Assembly: GCF_002201475.1 (NCBI RefSeq)
Contig: NZ_CP021422.1
Coordinates: 3,720,001-3,784,000 of the forward strand
Direction: 5' to 3'
DNA: 64,000 bases
From: Acutalibacter muris
GTDB taxonomy: Bacteria; Bacillota; Clostridia; Oscillospirales; Acutalibacteraceae
In this document: positions 40,040 to 50,052 of the stretch, one piece after another
Layout of the letters: each line of letters starts with the position of its first letter
Numbering within the stretch: position 1 is the stretch's first letter
Program-made: the position numbers and the translations under genes
Notes under the pieces: generated by a model
Databases searched by the model: none
What the model was told of the DNA's origin: nothing
The model's input: only the letters and a program-made list of their open reading frames with translations

Positions 40040-42244
40040 CTACCAACTGCGGAGGCTAACGTCTCTATCAAAGGGAATGTCCACATAAGAAACGTCCTGG
40101 TCCGTAATAAGGCAAAAGTCTGAATACAGGCCCATAGCAGCGTCCTCAGGCAAGTCTCCCTCCTCGCACATGAAAAGCGTAAGCTCTGTATTAACCTGTG
40201 GAAGTGACCGGCTGGTTATAAGCAGGTCGCAGGTCTCATCGGAGCACTCGTCCAGGGCCAGCAGCAGTTTCCTATTGTTGGCCCATATGCGCATTTTTGC
40301 GCCGCCGTCGGCCATCTCTACCATAACTCCCGGCAGCACCTGATACAGGCAATTGTCCGAAGCGGTTTCCAGTGTAATCCCTGGATAGCGCAGGTCCTTC
40401 CCTCCACGGGTTTTACCGTGTATTAAGAGGGTTTTAGGACGGTAATTCGACAAAATATCTCTCAGCATAGCCTTTGCCCGGTAATCCTGGCGTGTCACTA
40501 AAACACTGTCCAGCTCGAAGATATTTTCCTGCGCTATTATCCGGCGGGCAAGCCCGCTGTTAAAGGTGCCCATGCTGAGCACAGCAGCCCGGCGGTCCTG
40601 CATGACCACCACACAGGCTGACTCGCTGTCCCCGCTTACCGCCAAAGTCACTGTGTCCAGGCTGGACTCATAGCGCAGTACGGGCAGGAAAAGGGCCATT
40701 GTCAAGGAAATAATCATGAGAATTGGCCGAAACCTGAAGCGCTTGGAAAGACAGAGCAGCACAGCTGTCATAAGCAATGCCAGCGCAGACAAATGTACCG
40801 GGTCTGTCAAGCTTACGTATACACCCGGCAGACTTGCCATCCAGCGGCTGAGCTTCAAAAGCGTTCTGGCAAGCAGACCGCAGGCCAGAACTATAGGCTG
40901 TATAAGCGCTCCCATAGGCTCCAAAAGGGAGAGAAGCAGAAGTGGAAGGGCACAGTAGAGCATCGTAACAAAAATTGGCAGAAGCAGTAGGTTGGATACA
41001 AGGGTCAGCATAGGCAGTCCATGGAATACCGCTACCTGCACCGGCATTGTAAACAGCGTGGCCGATATGGAGGTGGATATAGTGCCAGCCACGTACCTTC
41101 GGATAGGCCCAGAGGATTTCGTGGCTATCGTCTCCTCTAACTGGCGTCCAAGCAGCGCAATACCCGCCGTGGCGAGAACGGACAGCGCAAACCCAACGCT
41201 GCCGCCGGCAAACGGGTCTAAAAAGCAGATAAACACTACTGCCGCCCCCAGAGAGTTAAGCGTGTCTCCCACTTGGTAGGTGGAGGCCGCCAGTGAGCAA
41301 AAAACCAGCATCAGGTAGCTCCGCACAGCAGAGACCGGGAAGCCGGTCAGCAGCAGGTAGGAAAACAACAGAACCACACTGGACAGGCTGCGCAGACGTC
41401 GGTTTAGCGGCAGCCTTGCCAGAAATAGATTCAAAAACGCACCCACCAAGGTCATGTGCATACCTGAAACCGCCAGCATATGGGAACATCCTATCTGCCG
41501 GAAATCTGTATATATCTCCTCCGGCAGCTGTGACCCATGACCCAGCAGTACGGTTTTCAGCAGAGCTGCCTCCTCGCCGGAGATGCACCGGTCCAGCCCC
41601 CGGGAGACATAGCTGCGCAGCAGCGGCAGAATCCGTCCGGCAGGAAAGGAGTCTTCACTGGCTATGTACTCATAATCGTTATAGCCCTCCGGATATGCGC
41701 CAAGCAAGTTGCCTTCGGCCAGCTGTGATGAATATGTGGAATACATCCCGCCACCTTTAAAGGAATAAAACTTCACCTGACATACCACTTGGTCGCAGGG
41801 CCCACATTCCAGGGCTTCAGAGCAGGAGAGCCGCACCTGGAAAGGCTTTACCGGCTGTCCGTCCAGCTCCAGTATCCTCACGGGATAATAAAACTTGCCG
41901 TATCTCTTGTCAGGGTAGTCAAGAGGTTCCAGGCGCACCCCCGCAGTAACCTGGTCCAGCTCTTGGACATGGGCTACCTCCGTATAGTAACGGTTGGCGT
42001 ATAGGGCAAGCATAATCCCCGCAGACATAAGCAGAAGGGAGCCATGGAACAAGACGAACCTGCGGTTGCGGCGTTTATTGGGATTCTCTGTCCGTCCCAG
42101 CAGCACACCAAGAATAAGCGCGAAAAAAGCCAGGCCCCCACAGACCATGGACATGATCCCGGTCACATGGGGGTCCAGCACAGTTGCCAAAGAAGCGGCG
42201 GTAAAAACAATTATACCAATCCAGGCAAAGGGCAGATAGGACAT
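40040..42244 (-). CDS. comEC: ComEC/Rec2-family DNA-uptake channel protein
   Basis: 734 residues. N-terminal helices and an OB-like DUF4131 region (~90-200), then the competence domain with LLGHGSQLPEEIYTDFRQIG and the typical CSHMLAVSGMHM motif (~250-275) and ~10 helices. ComEC forms the inner channel for single-stranded DNA in transformation. The C-terminal ~200 residues have metallo-beta-lactamase topology but lack HxHxDH (the segment reads VTRQDYRAKAM where THxDxDH is expected), so the nuclease-like site is lost. It starts one base after the phosphoribosyltransferase gene, in an operon. Confidence 0.9.
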   Translation of the reverse strand: MSYLPFAWIGIIVFTAASLATVLDPHVTGIMSMVCGGLAFFALILGVLLGRTENPNKRRNRRFVLFHGSLLLMSAGIMLALYANRYYTEVAHVQELDQVTAGVRLEPLDYPDKRYGKFYYPVRILELDGQPVKPFQVRLSCSEALECGPCDQVVCQVKFYSFKGGGMYSTYSSQLAEGNLLGAYPEGYNDYEYIASEDSFPAGRILPLLRSYVSRGLDRCISGEEAALLKTVLLGHGSQLPEEIYTDFRQIGCSHMLAVSGMHMTLVGAFLNLFLARLPLNRRLRSLSSVVLLFSYLLLTGFPVSAVRSYLMLVFCSLAASTYQVGDTLNSLGAAVVFICFLDPFAGGSVGFALSVLATAGIALLGRQLEETIATKSSGPIRRYVAGTISTSISATLFTMPVQVAVFHGLPMLTLVSNLLLLPIFVTMLYCALPLLLLSLLEPMGALIQPIVLACGLLARTLLKLSRWMASLPGVYVSLTDPVHLSALALLMTAVLLCLSKRFRFRPILMIISLTMALFLPVLRYESSLDTVTLAVSGDSESACVVVMQDRRAAVLSMGTFNSGLARRIIAQENIFELDSVLVTRQDYRAKAMLRDILSNYRPKTLLIHGKTRGGKDLRYPGITLETASDNCLYQVLPGVMVEMADGGAKMRIWANNRKLLLALDECSDETCDLLITSRSLPQVNTELTLFMCEEGDLPEDAAMGLYSDFCLITDQDVSYVDIPFDRDVSLRSW

Positions 42245-42245
42245 T

Positions 42246-42782
42246 TTACTTAAAGAACAGCGGCAAGGGCTCCAGATAAATTATGTCCGTGCGATCCTTG
42301 GCGTCTCCCTCGGCCAGCACACAGGCCTTGCCCACCACCTGTCCGCCCACAGAGTGGAGCAGCTCCTCAATAGCCGCCAAGGATTCGCCGGTGGAGATAA
42401 CATCATCCACTATCAGAATACGCTTGTCCCGGAGGCTTTCACAGTCGGCCTTGGAAAGATAGAGCTTTTGAACATGGTCAGTGGTGATGGACTTGACCTC
42501 TACGTGTATAGGCTCCTCCATATAGGCTTTGATCCCCTTGCGGGCCACCACATAATTCCTGCACCCAATACGGGCCATCTCATAGGCCAGGGGGATGCCT
42601 TTACTTTCGGCGGTCACTATCACATCGTGCTCCGGGCACTTCTCCATCAGGGCTTTGGCGGCGGCCTCTGTCACCTCAACGTCACCGAACATGACAAACC
42701 CTGCAATATCCAGGCTGTCGCTGATGGGGCAGATAGGCAGCTGGCGCTGGCACCCGGCAATGGTCATTTTGTATACGCTCAT
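42246..42782 (-). CDS. Adenine-phosphoribosyltransferase-like protein
   Basis: 178 residues from ATG 42782 (MSVYKM), preceded by GGAAG; an ATG three codons up is possible. A type I phosphoribosyltransferase: VIVTAESKGIPLAYEMAR, YVVARKGIKAYM, and the PRPP-binding loop RILIVDDVISTGESLAAI. It resembles APRT/xanthine salvage enzymes and the PurR-type ligand domain, without a DNA-binding domain. Likely purine salvage. Adjacent to comEC in one operon. Confidence 0.8.
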   Translation of the reverse strand: MSVYKMTIAGCQRQLPICPISDSLDIAGFVMFGDVEVTEAAAKALMEKCPEHDVIVTAESKGIPLAYEMARIGCRNYVVARKGIKAYMEEPIHVEVKSITTDHVQKLYLSKADCESLRDKRILIVDDVISTGESLAAIEELLHSVGGQVVGKACVLAEGDAKDRTDIIYLEPLPLFFK

Positions 42783-42914
42783 GGAAAACACTTCCTTAAT
42801 AATAGTGGTAATTTGAATATTGCCCTCTCAAACTGACCTTTGAGAAAATTATATCATAAAATTTTTGTTCCCGCAACTGCAATTTGTGACAGCGGGAAAA
42901 TTTTTAAACCAACA

Positions 42915-42946
42915 GCAAAGAGGGCGGAAAACTCCGCCCCCTTTGC
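42915..42946 (-). terminator. Terminator of the large SLH gene
   Basis: Arms gcaaagagggcgga / tccgccccctttgc around aaac, located between the SLH gene stop and the phosphoribosyltransferase start. Confidence 0.8.
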
Positions 42947-42985
42947 CTTTATGGGGTAATCATAAAATTTAGGTGAGTTGAAACC

Positions 42986-45900
42986 TTATTTATTGCTGAA
43001 ATACTGCATCAGCATCTGAGCGGCTTCGGCCCTCTGAGCATTGCCCTTGGGGTCAAGTTCACCATTAGCTCTGCCGCTTATGATCTTGTTCTCAACGGCC
43101 CAGAGCAGGGCGTCCTTAGCATAGCTGCTGACCTTGCTCGCGTCGGAGAAGTCCAGAGTAGTGCCGGTGGGAGCGGGCTTGCCCGCGTAGCGCCACAGCA
43201 GGCTTACAAGATCCTCGCGTGTAACTATGCTGTTGGGACGGGCGGTGCCGTTGGCATAACCGGCGAGGACGTTGTTCTCGGCGGCCCAGATAACCGCCTT
43301 GGCGTACCAGGCACCCTCCTTCACGTCGCTGAACTTATCGGTCCAGGTCACGTCGGGGTTGCCCTCTGCGTTATACAGAATCTGAGCAAACTGAGCACGG
43401 GTCAGGTTGACGCGGGGGCTGAACTTGGTGGCAGAGGTGCCATCCATCAGGCCGTTCTGGTTCACATACTTCACAGCGTTATAGTACCAGTCGTCCTCAC
43501 TCACGTCGGTGAAGGGGTTGGTCCAGGGATCAGGCGCGCTGCCGTACGCGGACTTGATGGTATAGGTGGCGGAAGCGCCGTTGGCGGCGGTTACCACCAC
43601 GCTCACGGTCTTGCCTTCGCTCAGGTCAACCTCCATGCCGTCGGTATAGGTCTTGCCGTCGACAGAGGTAACGCGTGCCCCCGAGTCGGTGGTGAGCAGG
43701 GACAGCTTTGCCTTGCTCATGTCGGTTCCTTCGGGAACATACACGGTGTAATCGTTGCCGGACTTGGTGGCGGCATGGCCATCAGCGGTCACGGAGCTGA
43801 GAGTGTTATCGCCGCTGACGGGCTGGCTGCTGCCAACCTTCAGGTCCAGACGATAGGTGATCTTATCGTTCTGCTGTGCGTCATAGACCTGGATCTCAGC
43901 CTGCTTGCTCTTGATGGTGGCCCAGTTGTTGTTGGTGAACTTTCCGCCTACGCCAGTGACAGGGGTCTCATAGCCGGTCAGCGGGTCATAGATGTACAGC
44001 TCGCCGTTGAGCACGAAGAACTCGGTGTCATTGGTGATCTGGTCGCGGACGTTAAGCTGCCGCCAGTACTCATTCAGAACCTTGGTCTCATCAGGTGTGG
44101 GGGTGGCACCGGCTATCGCATAGCGTCCTGTTGCAGCCCCTGCCCAGTTAGTGTTGTTGGTGTTAGCTGAGGCGGCTTTTGCATTGGCAACGCCGTCGTT
44201 CAGTTCCTTCTGATACTTGTCGATGATCAGAGCATCAGCGGAAGCGGTGAAGTTCAGCTTGAAGTTCTTGCTGCGGTCGCCGCGGTAGCCGTCGGACCAG
44301 TCGGTGGAGTCGGGCACGGAGATGGTGATCAGGCCATACTCGGCGTCAAAGTTGGCGGTAGCCAGAGCGGGATTGGCGCTCTGCACGTCCTTCAGCTCGC
44401 GCTCCTCGCTGTTGTCGGGAGCGTACTCGATGTGCACCTCATAGGGGGTGGAGTAGGTCTTCAGTGCATTAACATCAGCGGGGTCAGCACCGTTCAGGCC
44501 AGGATTGTTCCAGTAGTCCCTTTCGCTTACAGCGTACAGGATGTTCTGCTCCTCAGCGCCGCCGCCTACCACAGTAAGGTTCTTGAATCGGTTTACCGTA
44601 CCACCGTAATCGCGAAGGGCCACATCATTCTGAGTCTGATCCTTCTGCTCAGTTGGTACGAGAACCGACTTGCTGGCCTCAATTATTGATGTACCAGAGG
44701 CGGAGCTCTCTCTCATAGCATTAAAGACGCTCCGATAAACTTTCTTCGTGTCGGCAGACGGCACCAGCTTAGTCAAATACAAAGTATCGGTGCTCGCGTC
44801 CCAATTTGCGGGAACAGTGACAATAATGTCGTTACCAGAAATCCTAGCAGGCAGATCATTGCCAGCTATGTCCTTGGCCGCAATGTAGGCCTGACCGATG
44901 TCCGCCGGATTCGGGGCAGCTGTCCCAACAGGCTGCTCATAGCTCTGGCCCATCTTCTCTCTGCCTAGAGTGTTGGCCTGAGAGTAAACATAGTTAGCGT
45001 CCAGGGCCTTGTTGGTCTCAACGCTATCCAGCTCGGCCTCGGTCTTGGGCAGCTTGCGCTTGAGCACAATCTGATAGGTTTCTTCCTCTGTGCCAGCGCC
45101 AGCGTTGCTTACGGTAACAAACAGTGTATCGCCAAAGTCAGAACTAGCATTGCCAGCGCTGTCCTCAACGAAATTGCTGTTCCAAACATCACCAACCGTA
45201 GTAACACCGTTCTCAAAGAGATCGGGATTCTGGCTATTAGTGCTGCTATTGATTGCTACATTGCTAACATCAATAGTAGTCGGTAACTTGCCAGGAGCAA
45301 CCGCAGCACCGTCACTGGGGAATACGCACAAATAGAGATTGGCAAGAGGATGGCCAGCAACAGTACCAGTGGGATCCTGGCTCACATCGCCAGCAGTGGG
45401 GAAATACTCATAGGGAACCTCCAGCTCTCTGGGGGCGGTCTTATCGGCCTGCTTGATGGACTCGGCAACCTTCACGCCGTCAGCTGTGTAGAGCGCCACG
45501 CGCTCCAGCTCGGTATGGTTAGTGGTCGCAACTCTGAAGTTTACGCGGTAGTTGCGCGGATTCTTGCCGTTTGCGTCAGTAATCTGGATGGTAACAGAGC
45601 CGTCCTTGGCGTTCACGTTCCTCAGCAGGTGACGGGTGGAAGGGGTCTGGCTGTCCCAGCTGCTGGAGGACACAGCAGGATTGTTGGCCTCCTGAGAGGG
45701 GATGCGCACATAAGCGTTCGTGTCGGTGCTTACATGCAGATAGACCTTGCTTATGTCGGTCTTGTCACCCTGGGTCTCAGAACCGCCAGCCTCGTCTCCG
45801 TATTCTTTGTCAAGCACAACGTCGATGGAGGTAGCGTCTGCGGCCACGAAAGCCGCGCTCTCGCTGCTCAGGGTGTTGGCCGCCTGGATCTCAGTGATGC

Positions 45901-47194
45901 GAGGACCGGCAGCGGGGTTCAGAACAGGATTTAGCTGTACTTCGACATAAGCGCCGGAGGGGTTGGCCTTGGTGCGAACCAGCAGATAGACGTAGTCGGG
46001 ACTACCAGTAATCATCTGACCTGCGTTTATATCCCATTTGGCATGTCCGCTGGTTACCAGTCTAAGCATACTGCTGTTGGCGGGTGATGTAACTGCGCTA
46101 GTCGTAAAATTAACGATTTCTGTGCCGCTGTTTGCTGCACCATTTGCCTTGGCTTGTTTTTCCAGTTTCAGCGTAGTAGCACTTGTATCCCTGGACGCCT
46201 CGCCAACGCCCATAATACGCTGTGCACGCTCGGTGGGCACAAACTCGGGAACCCATGTATAGGTGGCGGTTGTTGAAGTCGGGTCAGCAACCTTCTTGTT
46301 GACCTTCAGAGTATACCTGGAGTACACATAACCATTGGTTGCGGTAGCCTTATTGGTGTCGATTTTTGTAACATTCTCCAAATCGGCCAGGTTGGTGGCG
46401 CCTTCAAAGCTCTCAAAAACCTGTTCGCTCTCGAACTTGACTGTGTAGGTCTTGGTCGCGCCGGACTTGGCGGTGACCCGCACAGAGCCGGTCTTGGTGG
46501 CGCTGTTATAAGTATAGTGGCTCTTGGCGACAACGGACAGGGGGGCGAAAACGGCGGTGGCGGTGATGTCGTTAGCTATGCCGGCCCCGTCAAAGCCCAC
46601 ATCTTCGGGAGTCATGCCGAAGGGCAGGGTGACGGTGACAGTGTTGCCGCTCACAACGCCCTCAATGGCGTGAGCCTCTATGCCGTCATCCTCGACCTTG
46701 TTGCTGTAGCCAAGGACATCATTTGTGCCGTCGCCCAGATAGCCCAGCTTGTACTTGCCGCTGGTCTTGTCCACGCGGACGCCGCCCAGACGGCATTCAT
46801 TGGTGGGCTTGGTGCTCTTGATGGTGATGGACAGGTTATGGTCGATAGGAGCATTCTTGCCCACGATCTCCTGCAGCTTGATGGTGTAGGTGTCCTTGCC
46901 ATCAAACGCGGCGTTCTCGGGCAGATAGATCCTGGCGTCCAGGTCCTTCTCGATGCCGTCCTTTGTAACGACACGCATCTTGGTGCCCGGGATGGGCGTC
47001 CAAGAGATGAGGACGTCGTCCGTGTCATAGATTGTGATGGAGTAGTTCGTACCATCACAAGTGGCGCGTCTGTTGTCGACGAAGATCTCTGGTGCATCCT
47101 CACCGGCAGCAAAAGCGCTCGGGATCATCGTGGCGACCATCAGTATGGCCAACAGCGCCGCGAGTGATCTCTTCAGGAACTTGCTTTTGTTCAT
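42986..47194 (-). CDS. Large S-layer-homology surface protein
   Basis: 1402 residues. A signal peptide (~1-29, ending PSAFA), a long beta-rich body and three C-terminal SLH repeats (~1212-1400: FTDVSEDDWYYNAVKYVNQN, FSDVKEGAWYAKAVIWA, FSDASKVSSYAKDALLWA) that bind pyruvylated secondary cell-wall polymer. Just before the SLH repeats, a cadherin-like beta-sandwich (LSSVTADGHAATKSG ... TVYVPEG) is visible, and related units occur in the body. Probably an S-layer or adhesion protein. Driven by a strong TTGCAT-N17-TATTAT promoter at 47262-47290. Confidence 0.9.
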   Translation of the reverse strand: MNKSKFLKRSLAALLAILMVATMIPSAFAAGEDAPEIFVDNRRATCDGTNYSITIYDTDDVLISWTPIPGTKMRVVTKDGIEKDLDARIYLPENAAFDGKDTYTIKLQEIVGKNAPIDHNLSITIKSTKPTNECRLGGVRVDKTSGKYKLGYLGDGTNDVLGYSNKVEDDGIEAHAIEGVVSGNTVTVTLPFGMTPEDVGFDGAGIANDITATAVFAPLSVVAKSHYTYNSATKTGSVRVTAKSGATKTYTVKFESEQVFESFEGATNLADLENVTKIDTNKATATNGYVYSRYTLKVNKKVADPTSTTATYTWVPEFVPTERAQRIMGVGEASRDTSATTLKLEKQAKANGAANSGTEIVNFTTSAVTSPANSSMLRLVTSGHAKWDINAGQMITGSPDYVYLLVRTKANPSGAYVEVQLNPVLNPAAGPRITEIQAANTLSSESAAFVAADATSIDVVLDKEYGDEAGGSETQGDKTDISKVYLHVSTDTNAYVRIPSQEANNPAVSSSSWDSQTPSTRHLLRNVNAKDGSVTIQITDANGKNPRNYRVNFRVATTNHTELERVALYTADGVKVAESIKQADKTAPRELEVPYEYFPTAGDVSQDPTGTVAGHPLANLYLCVFPSDGAAVAPGKLPTTIDVSNVAINSSTNSQNPDLFENGVTTVGDVWNSNFVEDSAGNASSDFGDTLFVTVSNAGAGTEEETYQIVLKRKLPKTEAELDSVETNKALDANYVYSQANTLGREKMGQSYEQPVGTAAPNPADIGQAYIAAKDIAGNDLPARISGNDIIVTVPANWDASTDTLYLTKLVPSADTKKVYRSVFNAMRESSASGTSIIEASKSVLVPTEQKDQTQNDVALRDYGGTVNRFKNLTVVGGGAEEQNILYAVSERDYWNNPGLNGADPADVNALKTYSTPYEVHIEYAPDNSEERELKDVQSANPALATANFDAEYGLITISVPDSTDWSDGYRGDRSKNFKLNFTASADALIIDKYQKELNDGVANAKAASANTNNTNWAGAATGRYAIAGATPTPDETKVLNEYWRQLNVRDQITNDTEFFVLNGELYIYDPLTGYETPVTGVGGKFTNNNWATIKSKQAEIQVYDAQQNDKITYRLDLKVGSSQPVSGDNTLSSVTADGHAATKSGNDYTVYVPEGTDMSKAKLSLLTTDSGARVTSVDGKTYTDGMEVDLSEGKTVSVVVTAANGASATYTIKSAYGSAPDPWTNPFTDVSEDDWYYNAVKYVNQNGLMDGTSATKFSPRVNLTRAQFAQILYNAEGNPDVTWTDKFSDVKEGAWYAKAVIWAAENNVLAGYANGTARPNSIVTREDLVSLLWRYAGKPAPTGTTLDFSDASKVSSYAKDALLWAVENKIISGRANGELDPKGNAQRAEAAQMLMQYFSNK

Positions 47195-47573
47195 GATTTC
47201 AACCCTCTTAATTTTAGATTCTCGTCCGGCTCTTTTTTGCCGGCGAGTGGAAGTTATTTATATAATAATCCCTCGGGACGAAAAATGCAAGCTTTTTTTT
47301 CATCTTTTTTTATATTTACATAATTGTCTTAAAAAAGGGCAGACTATGCTTAACCCCTGCATTTATGCGGTTTTCACGCAATTTCCTATTAAAATTCCCT
47401 CCATATTTAGACACTACCTCCAGGCTTTCCCATGGAAGACTCTGGCCGGACTGGAGGTGCTGTCCAAAAGCCAAAGCTCATATTTGTACATATTTACAGA
47501 TTTCTCCTGCCCGGTTTTTCCTCTCTTCTTCAATTATAGCATAAAACGCGCCCCGGCGCAACTGCCGGGGCTC
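47195..47573 (-). promoter_or_regulatory. Promoter and leader of the SLH gene
   Basis: TATTAT -10 (47262-47267) with TTGCAT -35 (47285-47290) and a 17-base spacer on the minus strand, giving a ~60-base leader. The rest is AT-rich without a gene. A hairpin gccccggc/gccggggc at 47550-47571 with TTTT downstream on the minus strand terminates the gene above. Confidence 0.75.
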
Positions 47574-47909
47574 CTATTCTTCCCCTTTTTTCCCCCTTTT
47601 CCCCTGCCTGAGAAGGGCCCCGCCCAGCTGGGCCACGGCGTTTTGGCTTATCTCGCGGCCGTGTTCCCTGCAAAAGGCGTATAACACCGGCCTCGCCCCC
47701 AGGCACCGCCCCCAGCGCTCCCCCACGCCCGCCAGCCTTCTGCGTCCGTTAAGGGGCGCGCCCACCTGCAGGTAGTATCTCCCGCGCCACTCGCACAGTG
47801 CCGAAGGGGCCTTCGGCTCCCGGCGGTAAAGCTCAGACACAGCCGCGCAAAGGGCGGTGGGCCCGTCGAACATGAACACCAGGGGCTGCGGGGGCCTTTT
47901 CAACTTCAC
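47574..47909 (-). CDS. MecA C-terminal-domain-like small protein
   Basis: 111 residues from a GTG at 47909 with an AAGGAAAAGGGGGG site. It resembles the C-terminal half of the ClpC adaptor MecA: LVFMFDGPTALCAAVSELY, a WRGRYYLQV strand, and EHGREISQNAVAQLGG at the end. The N-terminal substrate-binding half of MecA is missing and the tail is a basic KRGKKGEE. It may be a stand-alone ClpC-binding domain or a remnant. Downstream of rpe, ~90 bp away. Confidence 0.55.
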   Translation of the reverse strand: MKLKRPPQPLVFMFDGPTALCAAVSELYRREPKAPSALCEWRGRYYLQVGAPLNGRRRLAGVGERWGRCLGARPVLYAFCREHGREISQNAVAQLGGALLRQGKRGKKGEE

Positions 47910-48002
47910 CGGCAGCCCCCCCTTTTCCTTGCTTCTAGCATATACTATGTGCGCGGCGCGCCCTTTGTGCCCTTTAAAATACCCGCCTGCCAGAAGGGGC
48001 GT

Positions 48003-48629
48003 TTACATCGCAAGGCACCGCATCTCAAGATACGGGTCCTGGGCTCTGAACACAGAGGTGCCCGCCACCAGTATGTTTGCCCCCGCCGCCTTGCACAGCG
48101 GGGCCGTCTCCAGGTTCACGCCGCCGTCCACCTCCACCAGGGCCTGTGGGAACCTTGCCCGCAGCTTATACACCTTTGGAAGCATATCCAGCATCATGCT
48201 CTGCCCCCCGAACCCCGGCTCCACTGTCATCACCGTGATTTGGCTCAGGTCCTCTCCCCATGGACCTATGGCCTCGGCTGGAGTTTTTGGGCTTATGGCC
48301 ACCCCGGCCCTTGCGCCGCTGGCCTTGATAGCCGCAATCACCGCCTGGGGCTGGTCCTGGCATTCTATATGGAAGGTGATTATATCCGCCCCCGCCTGCC
48401 GGAACACGCCTATATACGCCAGCGGTTCCTCCATCATCAGATGCACGTCAAAGGGCAGCTTTGTCTTTTTTCTCAGGGCCTCCACCACTGCGGGGCCGAT
48501 GCTGAGGTTCGGCACAAAGTGCCCGTCCATAACGTCCACATGGAGCATATCCGCCCTCTCTATCCGCCCGACCTCCTCCGCCAGCCTGCTGAAGTCTGCC
48601 GCCAGCAGTGACGGCGCAATATAAACCAT
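48003..48629 (-). CDS. rpe: Ribulose-phosphate 3-epimerase
   Basis: 208 residues with GGAGGG before the ATG. A complete TIM barrel with family motifs: IAPSLLAADF at the start, HVDVMDGHFVPNLSIGP (metal His and Asp), VMTVEPGFGGQ (phosphate-binding loop) and VEVDGGVN (second Asp). It interconverts ribulose and xylulose 5-phosphate in the pentose phosphate pathway. The gene often sits near rsgA/prkC; here it is between an AEC transporter and a MecA-like gene. Confidence 0.93.
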   Translation of the reverse strand: MVYIAPSLLAADFSRLAEEVGRIERADMLHVDVMDGHFVPNLSIGPAVVEALRKKTKLPFDVHLMMEEPLAYIGVFRQAGADIITFHIECQDQPQAVIAAIKASGARAGVAISPKTPAEAIGPWGEDLSQITVMTVEPGFGGQSMMLDMLPKVYKLRARFPQALVEVDGGVNLETAPLCKAAGANILVAGTSVFRAQDPYLEMRCLAM

Positions 48630-48721
48630 ATTTCCCTCCTGATTTCCCTTTCTCCGCTATGTTGTGTCCCGCGCTAAAGCTCTCCCCAAAATATATATAT
48701 AATAGAAAGCGGGCTTTCTAT

Positions 48722-49642
48722 CTAGCATATTGCCTGGGCTATAACGGTCATCACCGGGATGGTAATTATAGAGAGCACTGTAGATACCGCCACCAGCTTT
48801 GAGGCCAGCTCCGAGTCCCTCTTATACTGCACCGCGAACAGCACCGCGTTGGCCGCCACAGGGGTCGCCGCCTGGACCATGGTGGCCAGGAACAGGTCCT
48901 TTTCCGGGCGTATCACCGCCAGCAGTCCCAGCAGTATTGCCGGCACCGCCACCAGCCGCAGGAACGACACCTTATATACGCTTAAATCCGATACGAAGGA
49001 GTGCAGGTCGGCCTTTGCGATATATGAGCCGATGACAAGCATCGCCAGCGGCGTGTTTAAATCCGCGATATATCCAAGTGGCTCAGCTATTATTCCCGGC
49101 AGCTGTAATTTAAGGAAATATATGGGCAATCCTATGGCAAGGCCCACCACCCCGGGGTTCAGCAACACGGTCTTTAAACTCAGCCTGGCCCCTCCGCTCA
49201 TCATGCTGTAGCCATAGGTCCAGCAGAGCACATTGAAGACCACCACGCCGAAGGAGGCGTATATCACGCCCTTATCCCCCACGAGACCCTGGACCAGCGG
49301 TATGCCCATAAAGCCCACGTTGCTGAAAATCAGCGAGAACCTCAGCACCTTCTGCCGCTCCAGCGGCTCCTTTTTGAACACCAGGTAGCTCATGCCCACG
49401 CCTAACATCGACCACAGCGCCGGCAAAACCATAGCCATGGCCAGCAGGGAGGCGTCCAGGGCCCCCTCTGTGCCGATGAAGGAGTTGATGATTACGCAGG
49501 GGGTCACCAGTTTTATAAGCACCGTAGTTATTTCCGACGCGCCCCGCTCGGTGAGCATTCCCCTTTTTGTAATAAAGCACCCTACCAGAATAAGTATAAG
49601 TATTACCGCAACCTTGGACACCACCTCAAGCACCGCACTCAT
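48722..49642 (-). CDS. AEC (auxin-efflux-carrier) family transporter
   Basis: 306 residues, ~10 hydrophobic helices in two halves. Motifs typical of the MDR-like AEC family are KLVTPCVIINSF (N-terminal half) and VQAATPVAANAVLFA (C-terminal half), plus the SNVGFMGIPL segment. Bacterial members carry malate, amino acids or other organic anions. Ribosome site GGGGGAA. Upstream is a small membrane gene in the same orientation. Confidence 0.88.
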   Translation of the reverse strand: MSAVLEVVSKVAVILILILVGCFITKRGMLTERGASEITTVLIKLVTPCVIINSFIGTEGALDASLLAMAMVLPALWSMLGVGMSYLVFKKEPLERQKVLRFSLIFSNVGFMGIPLVQGLVGDKGVIYASFGVVVFNVLCWTYGYSMMSGGARLSLKTVLLNPGVVGLAIGLPIYFLKLQLPGIIAEPLGYIADLNTPLAMLVIGSYIAKADLHSFVSDLSVYKVSFLRLVAVPAILLGLLAVIRPEKDLFLATMVQAATPVAANAVLFAVQYKRDSELASKLVAVSTVLSIITIPVMTVIAQAIC

Positions 49643-49671
49643 GTACTTCCCCCCTTATCCCGCCGCTTTCT

Positions 49672-49965
49672 CTACGGCCTGTCCTCCTCATCGTCTCTGC
49701 GGGCCTCCGCGGACTTTTTCCTGTACTCTTTTACGAACGCCGCCGTCAGGATCAGCAGCGCCGCCCCCGTAATACACTTTAGGGCTATTCCCCATCCGCC
49801 GGCAAACAGATCCACCTCCGGCAAAAGGGCATTCGCCAGCCACCAGCCGCCCAGTACCAGAAAAAAGGCTCCTGCCAGGATGAATATCTTGTTTTCTTTT
49901 GCCATTGAGAAGATCAGGACTAAGCCTATAGCTATCCAGAGCCCCGCATACATATACTGCTCCAT
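49672..49965 (-). CDS. Small integral membrane protein
   Basis: 97 residues with AAAGGG upstream. Three hydrophobic helices (~6-22, 26-45, 54-76) and a strongly charged C-terminus (KEYRKKSAEARRDDEEDR). No recognised family. It precedes the AEC gene by ~30 bp in the same orientation, so it may share its transcript. Confidence 0.65.
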   Translation of the reverse strand: MEQYMYAGLWIAIGLVLIFSMAKENKIFILAGAFFLVLGGWWLANALLPEVDLFAGGWGIALKCITGAALLILTAAFVKEYRKKSAEARRDDEEDRP

Positions 49966-50052
49966 ATATACCCTTCACACCCTTTCTCCGGCTTATTATA
50001 GCCTTTTTCCTCTGCAATTACAAGCCCGCGCCGCATAAATCGGGAAAGCGCA

